From the NCBI GenBank assembly GCA_003024175.1, contig MDYQ01000157.1, forward strand, positions 1-64,000: DNA of 64,000 nt. The letters run 5' to 3'. Each line of letters starts with the position of its first letter. Position 1 is the stretch's first letter. The stretch comes from Planoprotostelium fungivorum. Taxonomy: Eukaryota; Evosea; Variosea; Cavosteliida; Cavosteliaceae. The notes under the pieces were generated by a model. That model was not told where the DNA came from, searched no databases, and was given only the letters and a program-made list of their open reading frames with translations. The translations under genes were made by a program, and so were the position numbers. Shown here piece after piece: positions 51,286 to 60,563 of this stretch.

Positions 51286-51726
51286 AATCGACGGAAATGA
51301 TAGGAATATATGATCCATATTCTTCACTCGCGTTGTGTGCCGGAGATATATTCATCTATCACCCGATAATTTCCCGACATCGCACACAGTCAGTGAAAGC
51401 GGCGAGAAGTTGAATTCGACTGTTAAATGTCGAGCAGTTCTCTTGTCCACCGAGCTTGTTCTTTGGTTCACTGAGCGATTCAAGTGATGAGAGGGGAAGA
51501 AATGGTTCTCTCCCCTACTGCTGATTGACACCTTTCTTCCAAAAACAAAACACCTAGGACGCAAAGATGCGATCTTAACGAATCAGATGAAATATCCACG
51601 GTGTTTCATCCTCACTGTGACACACCCGGGAATCCTCACAAAAGTGGAGGAATCTTCACAGACCTTCACTCTGCAGTCCCTCCACGATCAGCAACACACT
51701 CCTCAACACGCAACGTACGCTACGGG
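51286..51726. other. Intergenic, nothing recognised
   Basis: About 440 bp between two plus-strand genes. No coding frame of substance, repeat or RNA gene seen; presumably 3' UTR of the protease gene and promoter of the HHIP-like gene. Confidence 0.5.
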
Positions 51727-53978
51727 ATGATAAGACAAATACTATTCCTATCCCTACTCTTGGGCTCGGCCATTTCGCATGAGGCCTGCCTTGACCTTTC
51801 AGGTTACATTTTTGATGTGAGTGCTGAATCTCAGTCCTCTCACCCATCCTGACAACCCTCAAAGACAAACAACTTTTGTTCGGACTATTCTGGCAAGACA
51901 TGCTGTACCACTGAGGCCGATTCTCAAATCCAAAATCTTTATGATGGTCTGACCATTCCTGACGCCTCCTGCTCTGCCTTCATCAAAGCAACACTCTGTT
52001 CGAGGTGTGATCCTTGGGGAGCCCATCTTTTTGGTGTCGAGGAACTGGAAGCCAGAACATTCCCTGTGGTATGTACTCATCATATAATCGAAACAACATG
52101 ACTGACGCTCTTTGTAGCTGTGCGATGATTACTGCACCTCTTTCTACAGTGCCTGCGCCAATGTCAACATCAACTGGCCATCTGGACAGAATCCATTCAA
52201 TTCTTCGAACACCCTTTCAGAAACCTTCACCACCAGGGACAGTTTTTGCAGCAACTATGGCCCCATCTCTGCAGATGTCGCCTGTTATAACGGTACTGTT
52301 TTCGTCCCCAGACCTGCCCCAGAGCCAGCAGCTGGGAGCAGCGAGATATGCATCGAACAGATTGCCAAATCGGACTCAGTCAACAAGGCCCTCAAATTGG
52401 TCGACCCCAACGATGGTACCAACCGCCTCTTCATCGCTTTCCAGGTGTGTACTTCTTTCGATTTTATTGTACTTTAATGTTATTTCTCCATTTCCATCGA
52501 TCCGATGTTCATCCTTCTTCAGAGCGGAAGCGTTCAAGTCCTCAACCGAACATCTGGTGCCTTCATCTCCAACCTGTTGACCGTTCCAACCTTCAACAAC
52601 GGAGAGGCCGGTCTCATCGGAATAGCCACTCACCCTCACTTCTCCGTCAATGGACTCGTATACATCTTTTGGTCCTCCAGAAGCGTTCCCACTACCTGTG
52701 AGGACGACGACTGGTGCAACGGAGGAACTTGCAACAACGGTGTCTGCGGAGGAAGCTTCTACATGACCAACATCGTCGACGAATACTTTGTCGCCAACGG
52801 CAGCAACACCGCCACTCCGGCCAGAAGAATCATGACCATCGCCAAGCCCTTCAACAACCACAACGTGAGTCATCTCTATCGCATCCCACCCCATCTGACC
52901 TCATCAGGGAGGTGATCTCACCTTCGGTCCCGACGGCTACCTCTACTTTGGTACCGGTGACGGAGGCGATGCCAACGATCCGTTCAACAACGCTCTCAAC
53001 CTCAACCGCCGTCTGGGAAAGATCCTCCGCATTGACGTGGACGGCAGCCCCCTCAGCGGTAGAAACTACACCGTCCCCAGCTCCAACCCCTTCCTGTCCT
53101 CCAAATTCCCAGAGATCTACGCTTACGGTCTGAGAAACCCTTGGAGAATGTCTTTCGACCCCTTCAACCCCGCCTACCTCCTCGTCGGTGACGTCGGTCA
53201 GGATTTCGTGGAGGAGATCGATCTGGTGGTCAGGGGAGGCAACTACGGTTGGCCCAAGTACGAAGGTACTGCCATCACTCGCACCAAGACCGGAGCCTCG
53301 GCCATCAACGTGACGAAGCCTCTGGACCCCATCATTCAATATTTCCACAATCAGACGGGATCGCAAGGCCCCGCCGTCATCGGTGGTTACGTCTACGCTG
53401 GATCTCGTGATCCCTGCAGCTACGGAAAGTACATCTTTGCCGATTGGACCAACATCATGTGGTCCTCTTCTCAGAGCTCAGCCGGCAGTGGAAGCTTCCC
53501 CTTCAACGTCAACTCGAGATACATCAGCCGATGCACCGGTGACAACTGCAACGGCTACGGAGCCATCGCTGCTTTCTCCGTGGACGCCAACCAAGATCTG
53601 TACGTCCTCTCCATCAACGGTGTCTACCGTCTCGTGGAGCCCTCTCGATGTGGTATCACCTGCACTGCCCAGCCTCAGACCTCTCAGACCTACTCCACCG
53701 TGTCTGACCTCGGTGGCCTGCCTTCTCTTCCCCCCTCCGGTGGTGCTTCGAGTACAACAGGATCGGGTTCGTCTCCCTCATCACCGACCGCGACCGTCTC
53801 TTCATCGAGCAATGGTGGTAGCGTAGAAGGCACCTCGGTGGTGGATAATGGACCTGAGGCCTCCACTGTAGCCTCTCCCACCACCACGACGGGAGACAGA
53901 GACGAGTCGACCAGTTCGGCTTCTGTAACAATTTTCTCAGCTGCAGTCTTGGCTGCAATTTTGGCTATGTTGTCATAA
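51727..53978 (+). CDS. HHIP-like secreted protein: folate-receptor-like plus quinoprotein beta-propeller domain
   Basis: ATG 51727 starts a signal peptide (MIRQILFLSLLLGSAIS). A Cys-rich folate-receptor-like region follows (FCSDYSGKTCCTTEADSQI; CDDYCTSFYSAC), then a glucose/sorbosone-dehydrogenase six-bladed propeller: GTNRLFIAFQSGSVQVL, GEAGLIGIATHP, GGDLTFGPDGYLYFGTGDGG, GKILRIDVDG, AYGLRNPWRMSFDP, VGDVGQDFVEEID and GGNYGWPKYEG. This order is that of the HHIP/HHIPL family. The end is Ser/Thr-rich followed by a hydrophobic terminus (TIFSAAVLAAILAMLS) with no basic tail, typical of GPI-anchor signals, so the protein is probably surface-anchored and O-glycosylated. Four or five exons; the last is long. 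Whether it is an active PQQ-type dehydrogenase or only a binding protein cannot be told. Confidence 0.87.
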
Positions 53979-54201
53979 ACGAAATGATTGAGTTCGAGTG
54001 GTCTCTTCTCTGTTGGTGTCTGCTCATACAATATTGATACATTCATAGAAATAGATGAGAAATGAAATGTTAGAAAAGGGCGTGACACAAATATCGGTTG
54101 TGTCTCTACAATGTGTCATCTGTATTCCACATTTTGCGCTGAGGAGAGTCCATCAGGGCTCCCTCTTTCTTCCTCACTCGGTCTCCTGTTACCTCACCAC
54201 C

Positions 54202-56925
54202 ATGGGTGAGCCCCCTCGATCGAAAATCCCGCCGATTCTGTCTGCTTCTGCACCTCTCGGTACAGCTCAGAGAGGTGACAAGAGTCGAATCCTCCTCGGA
54301 AGGAGTGGCAATTCGAATTGACTCTTCCGAACCTTCCTGACCGATTGATGTAGATGACAGCTGGAATCTATATGCCCTTAAGAAGGCACGAGCGGCACCC
54401 ACTACCGCCGATAAGTCGGCCACCATGAACGCTTCTCTGAGAGGAGTGAGTTCCATCTTCTCCTCCCCGCTGAGACACATCAGGTTGACATCCACAATAC
54501 CATCAAGTCAGCATCAGAGAGAACAGTCACGCTCTCGGGTTGGCTGGAGAAGAAAGGTCAAGTTCGCTGGTTTGTTCTGAAGGAGCCAGCCCCGACTGCC
54601 AGAGGAGTGCAACTTCCAGCATCCCTCGACTGGTATAGAAAACAGGGCGTGAGTATTCAAGTCGAACGAAATGACATTGATGTGTCGATGATGTTCGATG
54701 CAAGTTTTGAAATGACGATTGACCAAATGAAGGACGGACTACCACGTGGATCGATCGAGCGTCTGCCTGATTGGGAGTTACAAATCATCGGGCCTCTCCA
54801 CAATACAAATGTCTTTAAACTGAGCACAGCAAACAACACCAATCAGATCTTCAAGACACAATCCGCCAGGTGATGATGAGATTTGAGAAAGAATAGAGGA
54901 GATGAAACACGTGATGATCGAGGAGAGATGGCTGACAGAGAACAGATCCTACCTTCTTAAAACGAAGAATCATACAGAGCTGAGAGAGTGGGTCAATCGG
55001 ATCTGTGCCGCAAAGAAGTGAGTGATGTAGATCCGAAGAAGGAATGACAAGAGAAGAGTCCCCTCCCCCTTTCTCATGTCTACCGCATCCCCTCTCAGAC
55101 GCACCATGATCTCCCCCAGTTTGCCCATTCAGTTCCCATCCAGCATCACTCTACAGATGTGAGAATCTCCTCTCTTCTCTCCTCCACTCTTCTCTTCTCC
55201 TTCACTCTTCTCTTCTCCTTCACTCTTCTCTTCTCCTTCACTCTTCTCTTCTCCTTCACTCTTCTCTCCTCCTCCACTCTTCTCCTCCCCTCTTGTCTCT
55301 TCTAATTGAAACAGGATGCCCGAGGAAGTGTTGTTTGTGATCTTCACTCATCTGAATCTCGTGGCTCTTCACAATCTCGGCGTCACTTCCAAATTGATGT
55401 GGCAGGTGAGTTCTCTATCTCTCCCATCCCTCACTCCATCCACTCTATTCGTGGGATATGAACTGAAGTGAGAGCAGAGACTAAAGCGGTACACTCTCCA
55501 TCGCCACTTGACGAACAAACAGTCGATCCTCATTCTCCCCGCCAACACAGACATCGACTCTTACATCAAATGGGAAGAGGTAAGCCCTTTTGAATGAACG
55601 AACGCTGATCGATCAGGTGTTACAAAGGGGAGCGGGGTGGATGTCAGCCAATGCATCGAGGGTGAGTGAGTGAGAAGGAGAAGAGACTGAGGAGAACAGA
55701 TCACAAAGATGATGTTGGAGCATGGATTACCCGATGATCTACGAGGAAGGATGTGGATGACACTCGCTCACGTTCACTTTCTCAAAGCACAGGATCCTCG
55801 ATTGTACGATGTGAGTTACCGTGACGAAGATTGAATCATTGATTCGAGATAGAATTGCTTGTCCAAGAAGTTGGAGGAAGAGCAAGAGATACAGATCGAG
55901 CTGGATCTCCCCAGAACATTTCCAGAGCATCCCGATTTCATCACAGAGAGCGGGTGAGCCCAATCATCATCCATTTCCACATCTTCTCATGCTTTCCCCT
56001 CAATCGATGTCCCATCTTTTCATGTCTTCGACTCAATCGATGTCCCATCTTTTCGTGTCTTCTCACCTCTTCATTCAGAACCAAGAGTCTTGGAAATGTA
56101 CTCAGAGCCTTCTGTGCCTACAACGATATGGTCGAATACGCTCAAGGTTGCAATTTTCTAGCCGGAATCATGATCACAGTACTGGATGATCAGGTGTCGA
56201 TTTATTCCTTCATTCTCTCTGAATCCCCTTCTCACGTGTTAACTCATGGTAGAGCGCTTTCTACCTTCTCATCCAATTGATGAACAATTACGATTTTGAA
56301 GGTGAAGAGGAGAGAGTGAGAGATGAACTGAATGGATTAGGCATGTACAGCAGGGGATTTCCGGGACTGAAGAAGAAGATCTACATATTCGATCGTCTCT
56401 TTGAGAAATTAGATCCCGTCCTGTATCATCATTTCGTGAGTGATACCACGATGAACGATCTAATCCCATCAGAAAGCAGAAGGCATCGAGGCCACCATGT
56501 TTGGGCCCCAATGGTGAGAGAGAAGGAGATACTCGAGTTGATCATCATCCAGGTTCTTGACTTTATTCTCGACGTCCCTTCCGATGCCTCTGATCAAGCG
56601 GATATGGGATCTCTTCTTTCTTCAGGGATGGAGGATGATCATGAGCGCTGCCTTTTGTATCTTCCGCATCGATCGAGGTGAAGAGAAGAGAGAAGGAGAG
56701 ACATTGAAAGAGACAGAATCTCTGCTGAAGAAAAACTTTGAGGGCATCATGACCCACATTCGGGAGATGGAGAAGACCTACGAGGACGTGGAAAAGTGTG
56801 ATGCACTCCTGAGAATGATCCCCAACGTGTCCATCAAGGACAAGGACGTCATCGCCATCAGAAGGGCCTGGGAGCTAGACAACAATGTCTTTGCAACCAT
56901 GCTCGGAAACGGAAAGAAGAAGTAA
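54202..56925 (+). CDS. PH - F-box-like - TBC domain Rab GTPase-activating protein
   Basis: ATG 54202 in a strong ACCACCATGG context; exon 1 (to 54274) and exon 2 (54354-54445) join in phase. N-terminal PH domain: VTLSGWLEKKGQVRWFVL ... YLLKTKNHTELREWVNRIC. Next a short F-box-like motif (PEEVLFVIFTHLNLVALHNL), then a TBC domain: GLPDDLRGRMWMTLAH, DLPRTFPEHPDF (arginine finger), YAQGCNFLAGIM (glutamine finger), FPGLKKKIYIFDRLF and IKRIWDLFFLQGWRM. Both catalytic fingers are present, so an active Rab-GAP is likely. The protein ends with a Glu/Lys-rich helical stretch, TMLGNGKKK. PH suggests membrane phosphoinositide binding; the F-box-like part could recruit an SCF ligase. About twelve short introns, two with tandem repeats. 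Confidence 0.85.
55183..55272. repeat. 18-nt pyrimidine minisatellite, five copies, intronic
   Basis: Five consecutive units of TTCACTCTTCTCTTCTCC (first and last slightly changed) in an intron of the TBC gene, just before the F-box-like exon. It lengthens the polypyrimidine region upstream of the acceptor. Confidence 0.9.
55999..56058. repeat. 33-nt intronic tandem duplication
   Basis: Nearly two copies of CTCAATCGATGTCCCATCTT... (period 33) within an intron of the TBC gene upstream of the exon encoding KSLGNVLRAFCAYND. Confidence 0.8.
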
Positions 56926-57037
56926 TGTGTATCGTGTAGAATTGTTTCTAGAATACAATCTGATTTTGTACTCTTTCTTTCATTCTCTTTCTATCGTTCC
57001 CTTTCTGTCATCCAATTCTTTCCTTCACATCTTTGAT

Positions 57038-58171
57038 CTACTCTTTCTTCTCGTGTGTCTGTAATGCCACCAACCACATTGCGGCACCCACACTATTCGA
57101 AACCTAAACAGTGATCAACGATCATCAACCAGAAATAAATACCTGAAAGATGAAGCCCAGGACGGGAATGGCTCTGAGTAAACCGGCCACCGCTCCGAAA
57201 GCCTTCAGAGACCACGAGTGATGGTTCTTCAGATGTCTCGACATCTCTGGATCCAATGCAGAGATCAGTTCGTGTCCCACATAGTCTCCCGTACTGTAGG
57301 CGTAGAGGATCTGTGTCTGTCAACATCCTTCCACTCTTCTCTTCACCTGTCCAAACAAGGGAACGGAGTAGAGGGGGAACAAGAGGATTCTCTTGATGAT
57401 TCCTCTCGTGATCCGATACGTCCATCCAGTTTGGTAGATCTGCTCTCTTATCAGCTGCATCTCTCGAGGTGCTTCACCTCCTCTGGCTTCTCTTCTATTC
57501 TGTCCTTCGTTTCGTTCGATGATCGGATGGCATCGCCTACCTTCCGTCGTTCCTCTCTCAATATCACCTGTTTGATGTTAGGCTGAGAGGTGAGAGGAAG
57601 GTACCTCAGATATACGGCGAGCGTCAGCTCTGATCCTCCAACCGAGGATGAAGTTGGTGAACATGGCTCCTTGGATCATCACGAGAAGCAGAGCAAACCA
57701 CCAATCGGTGTCGATCTTCTCAATGTGTGCGACTACATCGGGCAGATTGATGGATTCCTTGGTCAGATGAGATTCGGATCGCGTGGGGTACTCACAGTGA
57801 GAATTCGAAGGAGAGACGCGGACAGGCGTAAGATGGCCTTGGCATACGATTTGAAAGGAACCAACCAAGAGAGCCAGGGGGAGCGAACGATGTAAAGTGT
57901 TGGAGCGAACGAAAAGAAGATATATCCTGATGCTAGCGCTGTGGACAGGAGAATGTTTCTGCCCATCTGAAGGAGTAGGTGTCCCTTACTCAACAATCTC
58001 AACAACCCTGTCGAATCTCAGTTCTATGTAATTACATCTATCGATGATCTCATCACCTAAGAAGGGGTATAGAGGAGCCGCAACATGTGGCCAACTGGAA
58101 AGATACGTCGGGATATTCGAGAGTAATTCCTTCAGTTTGTACAACACATCTTCTTGTAGGCTGGGCATCAT
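57038..58171 (-). CDS. Multipass membrane protein, possibly EI24-like
   Basis: ATG 58171 (MMPSLQEDVLYKLKELL). Several hydrophobic segments follow in separate exons: ILLSTALASGYIFFSFAPTL, SWLVPFKSYAKAIL, WWFALLLVMIQGAMFTNFIL and a late one, VAGLLRAIPVLGFIFQVSNS. Between them is a charged helical linker (about 57480-57590) and ITRGIIKRILLFPLYSVPLF. The protein ends LVALQTHEKKE before the stop at 57038-57040. The conserved-looking YAYSTGDYVGHELIS block and the four-helix layout with a GLLRAIPVLGF-type helix recall EI24/CysZ-like proteins, but I could not confirm this, so the name is tentative. Internal splice sites are partly unresolved; one intron may be as short as 28 nt. Confidence 0.55.
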
Positions 58172-58350
58172 GCCAGACGGTCTGGGCTCCTTTGCATGCG
58201 TTGGGTTGTAGAGGATTCGATTTTCAGCTCATTTCTCCATTCTTTAAAAAGGAGTGATAAAGAGACTACCGCAAGCATTTGAACAACACATGACTCAATC
58301 GCTTTCCTCCATTCATTCAGTACCGGCGTGTTGCTTTATCTGTTAATATA

Positions 58351-58640
58351 TCAAGCACGGAAATGTAAATGAGAATAACACCGAAAATCGCCTATGACCC
58401 CGGTGACAAAAGTGCCATCCTTCTGAAGCCTAATAGATGTCACGATCTCCACGAAGCTAGCCAGGTGTACAGCTTCTGGGCGATGTCGACTCTGGTGCAG
58501 AAGGGATAGCCTTTCGGGACCAAAAAGGATGTGCAACAAGAAGAAAACGACCTATAGCATCGAAACGATTATAGAATTTGTCAAAGGGAATCTAGGTGCC
58601 TCACCTTATATCTGTAAATAAAAAAGCAAAACACCATCAT
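58351..58640 (-). CDS. Possible small protein gene in the divergent intergenic gap
   Basis: On the minus strand, MMVFCFFIYRYK followed by a clean GTGAGG...CTATAG intron (58552-58604, 53 nt) joins in frame to VVFFLLHILFG and about 60 further residues (SFVEIVTSIRLQKDGTFVTG). It would make a protein of about 75 residues with one N-terminal signal anchor. The ATG overlaps the ATG of the plus-strand gene at 58639, which argues against both starts being used as drawn. No family recognised; it may be chance. Confidence 0.25.
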
Positions 58641-60441
58641 GAAGCGGCAGAGGACGGAGTTCAAAGAGGACGAATGCACACCTGAGAGTACGGCACTAAG
58701 TGTTTTATTGTCTTCGGACAAGGCCATGGTCGTCGTTGGATTCCAGGGATCAGATCCATACATTAGATTGATTAACGATTCTGCACGAGAGCTGTTATCG
58801 CACTTCTGGAGGAACATGGAGTGAGAATTATAGAAAAGTAGAGGATGACATCCTTCAGAACACATAGTGAACCAGCTCGGAGATTTTGGGCATCTGTGAA
58901 GGCCACAGCAAGAGGACAAAGAGGAATCGTGGATGAGATCATTCTTGAACATCATTTGCGCGTGAAGTACACCTTCCATTACGATCTATCCTGATTGGAA
59001 TGAATAGGTACCGAAGAACCGAAGTGAATGGAGAGACCATCGTGATAGTGACCGCAAAGAAGATTAAATGGAGGCAACCCTTCGATCTGAGCACCACTGC
59101 AAATGCAATCGAGGAAGACCTCATCGGAAGGATGCTCGGTATGTTCAAGGTCAATGTCTCCCTGATCAAGGTAAATTCTCATTCTGCACTGGAAGATTGA
59201 CCAGCGGATAGATGGTAGAACGAGGGAAACATGAATACATCACTGCTAACAAAAACGTCGCGAACATCTTTAACCTCCCTGAAGCCTACCAACTCAGAGG
59301 AAGGAAGTCCGGTGCGTATCACTCGACATCATCTTCTCATCCCCTCAGACACACTGGGATGTTTCGAGTCAGACAGTGCCTCGATATACGACCAGTTTCG
59401 AGATTTTAATAACTCAGAAAACAAGACGGCCACCTTCTACATGGAATTAGAGCAATTCCCCAATTTGACCTTCTTCACATCCTCTCGCGAGGTGAGCATC
59501 TGAGAGGCCCTTAAGTTAAGTTCATTTAGCTCACGATGTGTACCTAGGTCATGCCCGGCATCTTCTTATGCCTGTGCATCGAGCACGATCGCCTGACCTT
59601 CCCCGAACCTCGTCCACACAGACCACCCAAGCTGAACAGAATATCGAGGGTCAGTTCCCCCAAGGTCTGGTCCAGGATCCGGTGGGATCAGTTCATGGAA
59701 GAATGCATCTTGCACCTCAATCACAACCGCCAGCATGCCTCCAACACCCGAATCAAGCTGCCCGGTGGGTTGCTTTCCCTCGATCAATCCTGATCCTTCC
59801 AGATCATTTCATGGACAACACCGAGAACGTGTTCTGTTACGCTTACGCATCCGATCAACGTGAGTGATTCTTAAAGAGTGTGTGACGATCATCACGCGAT
59901 GAAATGTGTGCACGGTGATGATCGCCGCCTGATCGCTTCTCAGCCTTTCTTCCTGCAGGTCATGGAGACGGCCACACGTGGAAGTCTAGCCGTGGTATCG
60001 TCTGTGCCGGTGAGGCCCACCTTCTCCACAACGAAACTGACTGGTGCAGGGAATCTACAGAGGAAATACCATTACACGGAGCTGCCCGACGGCAGGAAGC
60101 TGAGGAGAAGGGTCATGTGGCTGGAAGATGTGAAAGGCCTGTGGATGGTGGAGTATCGACATTTCGAGAACAACTGCAACACGGAGGCCTCCCATCTGAT
60201 GGGGACGGAATTGCTGGACTGGAACTTCCTCACCTCTGAGATCTACACTCAATCCACTTCGAAGCTTGATAATGAGATGGAGCAGATGGTGAGTCTGAAT
60301 GGATGAGAAGCACACCTAACACAGACACAGTCGTCACTCTTTCAGATGGCTGAAACGCGGACGCCACAGATGGGGTCAGAGAATGTGACGAGTTATGTAA
60401 ACAGTATCCTGCACAATTGGGCTTCTGTGTATGGCATGTAA
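58639..60441 (+). CDS. PAS-like protein of unknown function
   Basis: ATG 58639 (MKRQRTEFKEDECTPES). Exon 1 contains VVVGFQGSDPYIRLINDSA. With phase-matched introns the frame continues EPARRFWASVKATARGQRG, HLRVKYRR and TEVNGETIVIVTAKKIKW, which has the beta-strand pattern of a PAS domain. A second similar unit begins YITANKNVANIFNLPEAY. Later parts are LNRISRVSSPKVWSRIRW, HLNHNRQHASNTRIKLP, HYTELPDGRKLRRRVMWLED and a last exon MAETRTPQMGSENVTSYV ending at 60441. The first residues are basic and could be a nuclear signal. PAS assignment is from pattern only. No catalytic output domain is visible, so a sensor, scaffold or transcription co-regulator is possible. Confidence 0.55.
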
Positions 60442-60563
60442 ATAGATTGATCGCTGGTGCTCTCTGTTCTTTTATTCAAGAACTTGTCTTTGGTTCTTTC
60501 ACTTTTGATGGGCTCTTCGTTACATTATTCTTTCCTGCCCCCTCGTTAATCGATGATATACTC

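Noticed and set aside
52376-53366. Two minus-strand frames opposite the HHIP-like gene
   Set aside because: Pure antisense shadows of a well-supported propeller coding sequence; composition is Val/Gly/Glu-rich as expected from the complement.
54106-54495. Minus-strand open frame of about 130 codons
   Set aside because: It lies antisense to the first exons and introns of the TBC gene, whose start has a strong ATG context and phase-matched splices.
58581-58979. Minus-strand frame of about 130 codons opposite the PAS-like gene
   Set aside because: Antisense to exons with PAS-like conservation; only its first few codons (downstream part near 58640) could belong to the small spliced candidate listed separately.
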